Part shown: piece by piece, positions 29,072 through 37,355 of the stretch | Position numbering within the stretch: the first letter of the stretch is position 1 | How the letters are laid out: every line of letters starts with the position of its first letter | Assembly: GCF_025989185.1 (NCBI RefSeq) | Contig: NZ_JAPDNT010000032.1 | Span: forward strand, 1-42,796 | Length of the DNA: 42,796 nt | From: Limobrevibacterium gyesilva | GTDB taxonomy: Bacteria; Pseudomonadota; Alphaproteobacteria; Acetobacterales; Acetobacteraceae | Direction of reading: 5' to 3' | Translations under genes and position numbers: made by a program | Notes under the pieces: model-generated | Databases searched by the model: none | The model's input: the letters and a program-made list of their open reading frames with translations, nothing else | Told to the model about the DNA's origin: nothing

Positions 29072-29761
29072 TCAATGAATGGCCAGGTCTTCGACGGCCA
29101 GCTTCCCGTCCGCCCCGAGGTGGAACGCGATGTGTTTCAGCCAGCGCGCGTCGTCCTGCCTGGGATGATCGCGCCGTTGGTGCGCGCCGCGGCTTTCGGT
29201 GCGCAAAAGCGCCGCCCGTGCGATGAGGCCCGCTATCGTCGCCATGTTCCGCGCCGACCGCACGCCGAGCGCCTCATCGACCGTTTCGGGCGCGAGTTCG
29301 GACGCTGAGGTTTCGAGGCCGCGAAGCCGTTCGACGGCGATCCGCAACGAGCCTTCGTCGCGGTAGAGTCCGACCGAGGCCGCCATGATCGAGCGGATTT
29401 CGTGCTTGATCGCTGCGGTTGACGGCTCCCGGACACGACCGCCGCGCAGAGCATCGAGGGCCTCTTGATGGATTCGCCGCCAATCACGTGCGGCTCCACC
29501 GACACCGCCGATGCTTGCGGCCGTCGCCCGCCCAACCAGCCAACCCATTGCGATCGTCTCGCCGCCCCCATTGCCCGCGAGCCGGCTCGCCCCATGGAGC
29601 CCTCCGCTCGCCTCGCCGCATGCGAACAGGCCGGGCACGCCTGCCCAGCCGGTTCCATCGATGAAGACGCCGCCCATCTGGCTGTGCGCCGCGGGGCGGA
29701 CGATCGGCCCTCGAACGGTCGGCTCCCAGCCGGCGTTCCGCCTTCTCGCCGACACGCCCAT
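29072..29761 (-). pseudogene. C-terminal fragment of an FAD-dependent fumarate reductase/succinate dehydrogenase-type flavoprotein
   Basis: The remaining 229 residues begin near VRPAAHSQMGGVFIDG and include VPGLFACGEASGGLHGASRLAGNGGGETIAMG, the FAD-binding motif of SDH/FRD/aspartate oxidase flavoproteins, and the helical C-terminal domain ending DARWLKHIAFHLG. Intact relatives exceed 500 residues and start with a GxGxxG Rossmann motif that is absent here. Sequence upstream shifts into unrelated or out-of-frame text, and the ABC permease ends only 75 nt away. The gene is 5'-truncated and presumably nonfunctional, the scar of a rearrangement joining the permease to this operon. Confidence 0.75.
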
Positions 29762-29836
29762 GCCGTCCGGCCTTTTCCTCGACTTCCGCGATCATCTTCG
29801 TTCCATGCTCCCGCGAGCGCGCCGCAACCGGCCGGC

Positions 29837-31564
29837 TCAAGCCTTGATTTCGTTGCCGGCGAACCGGCGGACCACGAACAGCGCGACCAGGATGATCGCC
29901 GCCTGGACCATGGCCAGCGCGCTGACCCGCGGCAGGCCGCCCGAATCCCAGAAGTTGAAGATTGCCGGCCCGAGCACTTGGGTCCCAGCGCCCGAGAGGA
30001 AGAGCGAAGCGCTCACCTCGCGAACGGACACCATGAAGAGCAGCGCCCAGGTCGCGAGCAAGCCGGTGCGCAGCAGCGGCACGGTCACGGTCCGCATCAG
30101 TCTTCCCCAGCTCGCGCCGCTCACGCGTGCCGCCTCTTCGAGTGACCGGTCGATCTGGATCACCACGCCGCTCATGCCTCGATAGGCCAGCGGAATGAAG
30201 ACCACGACATAGGCGAGCAGCACCGCGAAGAGCGTGCCGTAGAGATGAAGCGGCAGCGCCAGCAGCATCCAAAGAAAGCCGAAGGCGAAGATGAGCCGCG
30301 GGAACGCCTGGGGCAGCATGGTGACCTGCTCGAGCAGCCGGCGTCCGGAGCTGTTCGATCGGTGGACGTTCCAGGCAATGACCGTGGCGAGCGCCACCCC
30401 GATCGTCCCGGTGCCGACGCCGAGGAGGAGGCTGTTCGTGATCGCCTCCCGCGTGGTCGGGAAATCGATCAGGACGTAATGGTAGTTCTGAAGCGTCCAT
30501 TCGGCCGGATGCCAGCTCGTGCCGCCGCTCCGCTGGAGCGAGGCCAGCAGGAGCGCGCCGAGCGGCAGCACCAGCGAGATCAGCACGTAGAAGCATTCGA
30601 GGCCGAACAGGACCGGCGTCCAGCCGCGCATGTCGAGCCGGCGCGGCCGGTAGCTCCGCCCCGAGACGACGGTGAAGGACCGCCCCTTGAGGACGCGGCT
30701 GTAGAGCCAGACGGCGAGCGCCGTGATCGCGACCAGCACGAGCCCGAGGGCCGCGGCCAGCGGATAGTTCGGCGGATAGCCCTGGAACAGCACGTAGATG
30801 GCGGTCGTGGCCACATAGAACCGGGCGCTCGTGCCGAGCATGGTCGGGATCGCGAAAGCGCCCATCATCGAGGTGAAGAGGAACAGCGCCGCACTCAGGA
30901 TCGCGGGCAGCATGAGCGGCAACGTGACGCGGAAGGCGGTGCGCAACTTGCCGCCGCCGAAGACGGCCGAGCATTCCTCGAGCGACGGGTCCATGCGCTG
31001 CATCGCGGCACCGATCATGAGCACGGCGACCGGCGCCTCGAAGATCGCCATCACGAAGACGATGCCGGGCACGCTGTAGATGTTGATGAGGGGATCGGGG
31101 CTCCCGGTCAGGCTCGTGTAGAGCTGGTTGATGAGCCCGTCGCGCGGTGAGCCGAGCTCGCTCCAGGCGAGCGTACCGACAAGCGGACCGAGCGGATACG
31201 GTATGGCGACCAACAGCTCGAACAGGCGGGAGCCCGGCACCGTCGTGCGATGGAGCGTCCAGGCGAGCCCCACACCGATCGCCGTCGCCACCAGCGTGCC
31301 AAGGGCCGAGACGAGGAGGGTGTTCCAGATCCAGTCAAGATGGTCGAAGAGCTCGACGAAGTTCGCGAGCCCGTACTCGGTCGCCGGCAGCGCCTGCGGG
31401 TCGCCGACGTTGAAGGCGCTGGTGACCAGCAGGACGAAGAGGATGCCGGTGAGCGCCGGACGCGCGGGAACAGGCGGGCGACCGCCCTTGGGCTTCGGAG
31501 GCGCCGGCGGCAGCAGTGGCTCGATGAGCGACCACAGCGATTCGGACACGAGGGATAGAGGCAT
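29837..31564 (-). CDS. two-domain ABC transporter permease (Fe3+/thiamine type) with transposase-derived N-terminus
   Basis: Residues from about 46 on (LVTSAFNVGDPQALPATEYG onward) match FbpB/ThiP-like permeases with two tandem binding-protein-dependent transport modules, each with EAA-loop-like segments (LEECSAVFGGGKLRTAFRVTLP and LEEAARVSGASWGRLMRTVTVP). The first about 45 residues (SLVSESLWSLIEPLLPPAPP ... ALTGILFVL) are instead the start of an IS5-family transposase. The permease's own first membrane segment is missing or replaced by the hydrophobic junction ALTGILFVLLVTSAF. The start ATG at 31564 has GGGGG directly abutting it, a poor ribosome site. No partner ATPase or binding protein adjoins. 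Chimeric and possibly inactive. Confidence 0.8.
   Translation of the reverse strand: MPLSLVSESLWSLIEPLLPPAPPKPKGGRPPVPARPALTGILFVLLVTSAFNVGDPQALPATEYGLANFVELFDHLDWIWNTLLVSALGTLVATAIGVGLAWTLHRTTVPGSRLFELLVAIPYPLGPLVGTLAWSELGSPRDGLINQLYTSLTGSPDPLINIYSVPGIVFVMAIFEAPVAVLMIGAAMQRMDPSLEECSAVFGGGKLRTAFRVTLPLMLPAILSAALFLFTSMMGAFAIPTMLGTSARFYVATTAIYVLFQGYPPNYPLAAALGLVLVAITALAVWLYSRVLKGRSFTVVSGRSYRPRRLDMRGWTPVLFGLECFYVLISLVLPLGALLLASLQRSGGTSWHPAEWTLQNYHYVLIDFPTTREAITNSLLLGVGTGTIGVALATVIAWNVHRSNSSGRRLLEQVTMLPQAFPRLIFAFGFLWMLLALPLHLYGTLFAVLLAYVVVFIPLAYRGMSGVVIQIDRSLEEAARVSGASWGRLMRTVTVPLLRTGLLATWALLFMVSVREVSASLFLSGAGTQVLGPAIFNFWDSGGLPRVSALAMVQAAIILVALFVVRRFAGNEIKA
31430..31564 (-). mobile_element. IS5-family transposase N-terminal fragment
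   Basis: On the minus strand this stretch encodes LVSESLWSLIEPLLPPAPPKPKGG followed by ALTGILFVL, the conserved opening of IS5-family (IS427/IS1031-like) transposases, where it continues as RSGIPWEML. Here it runs in frame into the ABC permease instead. The fragment is flanked by a C26 amidotransferase remnant at its 5' side; no terminal inverted repeat of the IS is visible, so both IS ends have been lost. Confidence 0.7.
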
Positions 31565-31566
31565 CC

Positions 31567-31716
31567 CCCTTCATGAACAAGTTGGCGACGCCCTGGGCCG
31601 GCCTGCAGTGGCACCCGGAATGGCACTACATTCCCGACGAGCCCAGCAAGTCCATCTTCCGGGCCTTTGGCGACGCCTGCCGCATGCACACCGCCGGCAT
31701 CCGCCGGGTGGAGTGA
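31567..31716 (+). pseudogene. 3' end of a class I glutamine amidotransferase-like (peptidase C26) gene
   Basis: About 48 codons ending in TGA at 31714-31716 encode TPWAGLQWHPEWHY and SIFRAFGDACR, the last catalytic segment of gamma-glutamyl-GABA hydrolase (PuuD-like) enzymes, where QWHPE carries the catalytic His and Glu. Nothing of the N-terminal portion or the nucleophile Cys remains; the preceding sequence is the antisense of the transposase fragment. It is therefore a truncated remnant. Confidence 0.65.
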
Positions 31717-31767
31717 TACCAACGGCCCTTGACGATGACCCTTCCATCGTCAAGGGCCGTTGGTATC
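31715..31767. repeat. perfect 23-bp inverted repeat
   Basis: The left arm 31715-31737 (GATACCAACGGCCCTTGACG ...) and right arm 31745-31767 are perfectly complementary over 23 bp with a 7-nt loop. It begins within the stop codon of the amidotransferase remnant. The outer sequence ATACCAACGGCC is shared in degenerate form with the palindrome at 31845-31880, suggesting a dispersed repeat family. It may also terminate transcription. Confidence 0.75.
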
Positions 31768-31844
31768 GCGCGCCGATCCGCTTGCGGCACGCAAGCGCGT
31801 GCCTGTCGCGGGCTTGGTGGGCGGCGGCGCGCAAAATAACGACT

Positions 31845-31880
31845 CATACCAGCGGTCATTTTTCATGGCCGCTGGTATGA
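31845..31880. repeat. second palindrome of the same family, probable terminator of the importer operon
   Basis: TCATACCAGCGG-T-CAT (31845-31860) pairs with ATG-G-CCGCTGGTATGA (31865-31880): 16 bp with one G-T wobble and a TTTC loop. It lies 20 nt beyond the stop of the leftward ATPase gene. ATACCAGCGG resembles ATACCAACGG of the neighbouring palindrome. I see no gene in 31717-31899. Confidence 0.65.
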
Positions 31881-31899
31881 CGCCCCCGGGGCAAGCGGC

Positions 31900-32727
31900 T
31901 CAGCCTGCCGCTTCAGTGTTGAAGGGGGATTTGGCCGGGTCCGGTTCGGGCATGGCGGCCAGCAGCATGCGGGCATAGTCGCTGGACGGCCGCTCGAAGA
32001 TGTCGTCCACGCCCCCTTCCTCGACGATGTCGCCGCGATAGATAAGTGCGATCCGGTCACAGATGTAGCGGATGACGCCGAGATCGTGGGAAATGAACAG
32101 GTAGGTCAGCCCCAGCTTCTGCTGCAGGTCGTGCAGCAGGTTCAGCACCTGCGCCTGCACCGACACATCCAGCGCCGAGGTTGGCTCGTCGAGGATGAGA
32201 AATTCCGGATTCACCGCCAGCGCGCGCGCAATGCCGATGCGCTGTCGCTGCCCGCCCGAGAATTCGTGCGGATAGCGATACAGGTGCTGTGCGCCGAGCC
32301 CCACCAGTTCCAGCAGCTCGATCACGCGGTCGCTGCGCTGCCGTGCGCCGAGGCCCAGCGTGTCCTGATGGATTTCCATCGGCTCGGCGATGATGTCGTG
32401 CACCAGCATGCGCGGGTTCAAGGATGCGTACGGATCCTGGAACACGATCTGGATACGGGCGCGCATACGGCGCATCTCCGCTGCCGGTAGGGTGGTGAGG
32501 TCGGTACCATCGAACACGATGCGCCCGGAAGTGATGCGCTCGAGTCCCAGAATGCAGCGCGTCAGCGTGGTCTTGCCGGAGCCGGATTCGCCCACGAGGC
32601 CAAAGCTCTCGCCTTTTCCGATCGACAGGCTGACATCGTTGAGCGCCGTGAAGCTGGTCTGCGGGCCGAGCCACCGCCTGCCACGGGACCGGAACGTCTT
32701 GGTCAGGTTTTCAATGCGCAGGATCAT
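31900..32727 (-). CDS. ABC transporter ATPase, DppF/OppF-like
   Basis: The 275-residue ATPase has Walker A GESGSGKT at 46-53, signature SGGQRQRIGIARAL, Walker B LILDEPTSALD and the switch His in FISHDLGV. It powers an oligopeptide- or glutathione-type importer. Members of this subgroup pair with a DppD-type ATPase, here immediately upstream with an ATGA overlap. The usual C-terminal Cys-rich extension of many DppF proteins is absent; it ends shortly after RMLLAAMPEPDP. Last gene of the operon. Confidence 0.92.
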   Translation of the reverse strand: MILRIENLTKTFRSRGRRWLGPQTSFTALNDVSLSIGKGESFGLVGESGSGKTTLTRCILGLERITSGRIVFDGTDLTTLPAAEMRRMRARIQIVFQDPYASLNPRMLVHDIIAEPMEIHQDTLGLGARQRSDRVIELLELVGLGAQHLYRYPHEFSGGQRQRIGIARALAVNPEFLILDEPTSALDVSVQAQVLNLLHDLQQKLGLTYLFISHDLGVIRYICDRIALIYRGDIVEEGGVDDIFERPSSDYARMLLAAMPEPDPAKSPFNTEAAG

Positions 32728-33752
32728 GCCGCGGCACTCCCGGCGGGTGTGGCAAGCACGCAGGCCACGTCATGGCCGGGCGAGACGGCGATGGTGGGGG
32801 GAACCCTTTCGGCGCAGCGCGGCTGGGCCACAGGGCAGCGGGGGGCGAGGCGGCAGCCGGGCGGCGGCGTGAACAGGTTGGGCACCGAGCCCGGCAGGCC
32901 CTGCAGTTCCCCCCGGCGGTGGGTGGCGTGCGGCACGGCTTTCATCAGCGCGCGGGTATAGGGATGGGTGGGGTTCCGGAACACCGGCCGCACCGGGCCG
33001 GATTCGATGATGTTGCCCGCATACATCACCGCCACATGCGTGCAGAGCTGCGCCACCACACCGAGATTGTGGGTGATGAGCAGCACCGCCAGCTGGTACT
33101 CCAGCACCAGCGAATGGATCAGCCGCAGGATCTGCGCCTGCACCGATACGTCGAGCGCGGTGGTAGGTTCGTCGGCGATCAGGAGTTCCGGCTTGCCGAT
33201 CAGCGCCATGGCGATCAGCACGCGCTGGCGCATGCCGCCCGAGAACTGGTGCGGATAGTCATCAATGCGCCGGGCGGCGTCGGGAACGCCCACCTTGTCG
33301 AGCATCGCGATGGCCAGCCGCCGCGCCTCGACACGGCGCTGGCGGCGCGAGGCTCCCGGGGCGAGCCCCAGAATGGCAGGATCGACCGCATCCGCGTGCA
33401 GCGCCACGTCCACCATCTGCTCGCCGATGCGGAAGGCGGGGTTGAGGTTGGTGGTGGGATCCTGGAAGATCATGCCGATATGGCCGCCGCGCAGGCGGCG
33501 CATCCCATCCTCGGGCGTCGCCAGCAGGTCCTGCCCTGCGAAACGAATCTCGCCACGCAGATACCGCCCCGGCGGAGACGGCACGAGGCGCGAGATGGAC
33601 AGGCCGGTCAGCGACTTACCGCATCCGGTCTCACCCACCAGGCCCCAGATCTCGCCGCGTTCCACCGAGAGGTTGATGCCGTTCAGCACATGCGCCTCAC
33701 CCTCGAAGGTGCGCATGGCCAGATGCAGGTCCCTGATGTCGAGGAATGCCAT
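32724..33752 (-). CDS. ABC transporter ATPase, DppD/OppD-like
   Basis: The 342-residue ATPase has Walker A GETGCGKS at 40-47, signature [14 protein letters not shown], Walker [13 protein letters not shown] and the C-terminal OppD/F segment with [16 protein letters not shown], whose cysteines match the oligopeptide ATPase C-terminal Fe-S region. The ATG at 33752 lies 11 nt beyond the stop of the upstream permease gene, with GAGG nine nt before it. Longer frames reach back into the permease gene and are not real. It pairs with the following DppF-like protein. Confidence 0.92.
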   Translation of the reverse strand: MAFLDIRDLHLAMRTFEGEAHVLNGINLSVERGEIWGLVGETGCGKSLTGLSISRLVPSPPGRYLRGEIRFAGQDLLATPEDGMRRLRGGHIGMIFQDPTTNLNPAFRIGEQMVDVALHADAVDPAILGLAPGASRRQRRVEARRLAIAMLDKVGVPDAARRIDDYPHQFSGGMRQRVLIAMALIGKPELLIADEPTTALDVSVQAQILRLIHSLVLEYQLAVLLITHNLGVVAQLCTHVAVMYAGNIIESGPVRPVFRNPTHPYTRALMKAVPHATHRRGELQGLPGSVPNLFTPPPGCRLAPRCPVAQPRCAERVPPTIAVSPGHDVACVLATPAGSAAA

Positions 33753-33763
33753 GCCGCCGTGCC

Positions 33764-34663
33764 TCAACGCCGCGCTCTGGGATCGAGCACGTCGCGCAGG
33801 CCGTCGCCCAGAAGGTTGAAGCCGAACACGGCCAGGAAAATGGCGAGGCCGGGGAACATCGCCGTCCACCAGTAGTCGGGCATGTAGTTGCGCGCAATCG
33901 ACAGCAGCGACCCCCATTCCGGCGTGGGTGGCTTCACACCGATGCCGATGAAGCCGAGCGACGCCACGGTCAGGATCGCGAAACCCATGTCGAGCGACAT
34001 CTTCACGATGATGGGCGAGACGATGTTGGGCAGGATGTGCCGCCGCAGGATACGGCCGGTGCCGGCCCCAAGCGCCTGCGCCACCTGCACGAACAGTTCC
34101 TCTTTCTTCGCGATCACTTCGCCGCGCACCAGCCGGGCGTAGCCGGGCCACCAGGTCAGCGCGATGGCGATGATGGTGTTGACGAGCCCCGCCCCCAAGG
34201 CGGCGGCCACCGCCATGGCCAGGATCAGGCTCGGCAGCGTCAGCTTCAAGTCGGCGATGCGCATGAGGATCTCATCGGTCCATCCGCCGTAATAGCCGGC
34301 CAGCGCACCCACGATCGTGCCGGCCAGCGCGCCCAGCACGACCACGGCCACGCCTGACAGCAGCGAGATGCGCGCGCCGGCGATCACCAGCGTGAACACG
34401 TCCTGCCCCAGCTCGTTGGTGCCGAACAGATGGGCGATGGATGGCGCCTCGAACCGCGTGGCGGTGTTGATGCCGCCGGCGATATCGGCGGGGTAGGGCA
34501 CCAGCGACGGGCCGGCCACGGCGGCCACGAACAGCAGCACCACGATGGCGAGCCCCACGATCGACAGCCAGCTCTGCTGGAACCTGTAGGCGGCGCGTCT
34601 CCAGTTCTGCCGCCGAGCGGCTACCGCGGAGGCGCGGGCGTCGGGGGTGGCGCTCGCGCTCAT
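33764..34663 (-). CDS. ABC transporter permease, DppC/OppC-like
   Basis: The 299-residue inner-membrane protein has an N-terminal cytoplasmic tail, a first membrane helix (SIVGLAIVVLLFVAAVAGP), the HLFGTNELGQDVFTLVIAGARISL motif typical of DppC-type permeases, and an EAA-like loop (ALGAGTGRILRRHILPN) that contacts the ATPase. The C-terminus ends LFGFNLLGDGLRDVLDPRAR-like, as in the family. Its ATG overlaps the DppB-like stop by ATGA. Confidence 0.92.
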   Translation of the reverse strand: MSASATPDARASAVAARRQNWRRAAYRFQQSWLSIVGLAIVVLLFVAAVAGPSLVPYPADIAGGINTATRFEAPSIAHLFGTNELGQDVFTLVIAGARISLLSGVAVVVLGALAGTIVGALAGYYGGWTDEILMRIADLKLTLPSLILAMAVAAALGAGLVNTIIAIALTWWPGYARLVRGEVIAKKEELFVQVAQALGAGTGRILRRHILPNIVSPIIVKMSLDMGFAILTVASLGFIGIGVKPPTPEWGSLLSIARNYMPDYWWTAMFPGLAIFLAVFGFNLLGDGLRDVLDPRARR

Positions 34664-35667
34664 TCGTATCGCACCTTCGGGTTCAGCAGACCGTAGAGCA
34701 GGTCGACGACAAGGTTCACCGCGACGAACAGAACACCGATGGTCAGCGTGACCCCCATCACCGGCATGAAATCCTGCGTGACGATGGCTTTGGTGGCATA
34801 AAGCCCGATGCCCGGCCAGTCGAACACGGTTTCCACCAGCACGGTGCCGCCCAGCAGCCAGCCGAAATACAGGCCGATGACCGTCAGTGTCGACGACATC
34901 GCGTTCTTCAGCACGTATTTGAAGATGATCAGCCGTTGTGACAGGCCCAGCGCGCGTTCGGTCAGCACATAATCCTGCTGCAGCACTTCCAGCGTAGTGG
35001 CGCGCATCATGCGGGTGATGGTGGCCAGCGGCGACAGGCAGGTGGCGAAGGCCGGCAGCGCCAGATAGGCCAGCGCAACGCCGAAGGCGTGCGGATCACC
35101 CGCCCACAGGCTGTCGATGGTCAGGAAGCCGGTCACGAAGGGCGGCGGATCCTCGGTCAGCGGGAAGCGACCGCCCAGCGGCAGCCAGCCCAGCCACATC
35201 GCGAGCCCCAGCTGCAGCAGCAGCCCCAGGAAGAAGCGCGGCATCGAGATGGCACCCAGCGACACGACGCGGGAGACATAATCGGGCCAGCGGTCGCGGT
35301 AGACGGCGGCCAGCAGCCCCGCGGGAATGCCGATGACGATCGCCAGCACCATGGCCACGACCACCAGTTCCAGCGTGGCCGGCAGGTAGGCTTTCAGATC
35401 CTCCAGCACCGGGCGGCGGGTAAAGATCGACTGCCCCCAGTCACCGGTGACCAGTCCGGTCGCGTAGTGCCAGTACTGAACCGGCAGCGGCTGGTCCAGG
35501 CCGAATTCCCGCGCGAGGTCGGCGATCTCTGCCTGCGTGGCGTTGGGGCCCGCGGCAAGCGTCACGGGATCGCCCGGCAGCAGCCGCGCAATGGCGAAGA
35601 TCAGCAGCGACAGCCCGACAATCACGGGCACCAGAAGAACAATGCGCCTGACGGCAAACCTGAGCAT
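34660..35667 (-). CDS. ABC transporter permease, DppB/OppB-like
   Basis: The 335-residue permease starts with a membrane helix (RRIVLLVPVIVGLSLLIFAIARLLPGDPV), the conserved opening of DppB-type permeases, followed by LGLDQPLPVQYWHY-like sequence and the terminal DLLYGLLNPKVRYE. The EAA-like loop lies in RALGLSQRLIIFKYVLKNA. GGAG eight nt upstream supports the start. It follows the binding-protein gene by 70 nt that include a strong hairpin. Confidence 0.92.
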   Translation of the reverse strand: MLRFAVRRIVLLVPVIVGLSLLIFAIARLLPGDPVTLAAGPNATQAEIADLAREFGLDQPLPVQYWHYATGLVTGDWGQSIFTRRPVLEDLKAYLPATLELVVVAMVLAIVIGIPAGLLAAVYRDRWPDYVSRVVSLGAISMPRFFLGLLLQLGLAMWLGWLPLGGRFPLTEDPPPFVTGFLTIDSLWAGDPHAFGVALAYLALPAFATCLSPLATITRMMRATTLEVLQQDYVLTERALGLSQRLIIFKYVLKNAMSSTLTVIGLYFGWLLGGTVLVETVFDWPGIGLYATKAIVTQDFMPVMGVTLTIGVLFVAVNLVVDLLYGLLNPKVRYE

Positions 35668-35699
35668 CGGCGACTCCAGAAGCGCGGGGCCGTTCAGAA

Positions 35700-35731
35700 C
35701 CGGCGCCGCCGCATGCGTGTGGCGGCGCCGG
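35700..35731 (-). terminator. hairpin between binding-protein and permease genes (attenuator candidate)
   Basis: CCGGCGCCGCC (35700-35710) pairs perfectly with GGCGGCGCCGG (35721-35731) around a 10-nt loop. It lies 7 nt after the stop codon of the leftward binding-protein gene. Such stems commonly stabilise the upstream mRNA or partly terminate, giving more binding protein than permease. Confidence 0.5.
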
Positions 35732-35737
35732 GCAGAC

Positions 35738-37300
35738 TCACTTCAGCGACAGCGGGAACAGCTCGATGGCGTTGGACGCCACGGGCGTGAAATGGAAGTT
35801 CTGCACATCGCTGCGCATGGCCAGCTTGCGCTTCTCCAGCACACCGAAGATGTCCGGCGCGTCTTCCACCACCGCCTTCTGGAAGGCGACGTAGAGTTCC
35901 TTCCGCTTCGCCTCGTCTGTCTCCGACCGCGCCCGAATGATCAGGTCATCGACCTTCGGGCTGGAATAGACGGGGTTCTGCCAGCCGCCGTTGCGCGAGG
36001 AATGATAGGCCGCGAAGGCGATGTTGTCGGGGTCGCCGTAATTCGCCGTCTGGTAGACGGGGAAGAAATCCGGGCAGGTTTCGGGTGAGCGGGCGGAGGC
36101 CACCATGTCCGGCCAGATCATCGGCTTGATGTCGAGCTCGATGCCCAGCTTGCGCAGGCTGTCGAGCAGCACGAGGCCCCAGCGGCGCTGCTGGTCGAGC
36201 CCCGAGACATAGTTCATCACCAGCTTGATCCCGCCCTTCGCATAGTCGGACTTCGCGAGGAACTCCTTCGCCTTGTCGAGATTCATGCGCGGCACGGCGA
36301 GCGTCGGGTCGAAACCCAGGATGCCGTCGGGCAGCGGGCCGGTCATCAGCTGGGCGTAGCCGGCGGCGTCGAGCATCGCCTGGTAGTTGAACGCCCACGA
36401 GACGGCGCGGCGCAGATTGATGTCCGCAAGAGGCCCGTGCCGCGTGTTCATCTTGATCGAGAAGGTGCGGTATTCCGGCTCGATGATCGAGACGACGCCG
36501 GGGCGCCCCTTCAGCGCGTCCATATCCTCGCTGGTGAGGTCGACGGCGATATGCGCCTCGCCGCGGCCCACCATCAGCCGCTGGGTGGAGGTCTCGCGCA
36601 CGATCTTCCAGATGGCGCCGGTCAGGTTGCCGCCGCCCTGTTGCCAGCCGCCCTCAACGCGCTCGAACTCATAGAGGTTGCCGGCCTCGGCGCGGCGGAC
36701 GCGCCATGCGCCAGACCCGGCGATGGTGCTGCGCAGATAGGTCTGCCCGTCGTCAGACCCCTTGTTGGCATCAACGGCTTTCGGGTTGACGATCCACAGC
36801 CACGGCAGCACCTGCAGGAACGCCGCGAACGGCTTCACCAGCCTGATCTTCACAGTGGCGGCATCGACCGGCTGCACGCTGTTCTCGTCGACGATACCGG
36901 CGACCATCCAGGCATTGCCCTTGTTCAGGCGCAGCAGGCGGTTGAAGGAATACCGCACCGCCTCGGCCGTGACCGGTGTGCCATCATGGAAGCGGGCGGC
37001 GGGGTCCAGCTTGAACACATATTCGGTGCCGTCGGCCGAGGCGGTCCACGATGCCGCCAGTTGCGGCACGGGCTTCGGCGGGGTGCCCTCGGTGCGCACC
37101 AGCGAATCATACGTGTTGCGCAGGAGCATGCTGGCCGAATAGCCGGTGGCGATATGCGGGTCGAAATTCGGGATGTCCTGGTTGCTCGCGATGACCAGAA
37201 TCCGCTTGGCCTGCGCATGCGCAGCCCTGCCGCCCATGGCGGCCGAGGCCACAAGCGCGGTGGCGCCAGTGAGCGACTGGCGCCTGGTCAGATTGAACAT
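35738..37300 (-). CDS. peptide/nickel-type ABC transporter substrate-binding protein (family 5)
   Basis: The 520-residue protein has a Tat-like signal (LTRRQSLTGATALVASAAMGGRAAHAQA) and the family 5 segments AASWTASADGTEYVFKLDPAARFHDGTPVTAEAVRYSFNRLL and NLRRAVSWAFNYQAML. It would bind a peptide, glutathione-like or pyroglutamate-type ligand in the periplasm and deliver it to the adjoining permease pair. GGAG eight nt upstream sets the start. The 5-oxoprolinase-like gene lies 55 nt upstream, giving a hint to ligand chemistry. Confidence 0.9.
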   Translation of the reverse strand: MFNLTRRQSLTGATALVASAAMGGRAAHAQAKRILVIASNQDIPNFDPHIATGYSASMLLRNTYDSLVRTEGTPPKPVPQLAASWTASADGTEYVFKLDPAARFHDGTPVTAEAVRYSFNRLLRLNKGNAWMVAGIVDENSVQPVDAATVKIRLVKPFAAFLQVLPWLWIVNPKAVDANKGSDDGQTYLRSTIAGSGAWRVRRAEAGNLYEFERVEGGWQQGGGNLTGAIWKIVRETSTQRLMVGRGEAHIAVDLTSEDMDALKGRPGVVSIIEPEYRTFSIKMNTRHGPLADINLRRAVSWAFNYQAMLDAAGYAQLMTGPLPDGILGFDPTLAVPRMNLDKAKEFLAKSDYAKGGIKLVMNYVSGLDQQRRWGLVLLDSLRKLGIELDIKPMIWPDMVASARSPETCPDFFPVYQTANYGDPDNIAFAAYHSSRNGGWQNPVYSSPKVDDLIIRARSETDEAKRKELYVAFQKAVVEDAPDIFGVLEKRKLAMRSDVQNFHFTPVASNAIELFPLSLK

Positions 37301-37355
37301 GTCTTCATCTCCGCTTCCCTGTTGGTTTCGTGTCGGTGGTCCCGCACGCCGCCTG

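Noticed and set aside
31100-31564. Plus-strand open frames antisense to the chimeric permease
   Set aside because: They have Arg-rich shadow composition and no ribosome binding sites; the minus-strand reading has recognised transposase and permease sequence.
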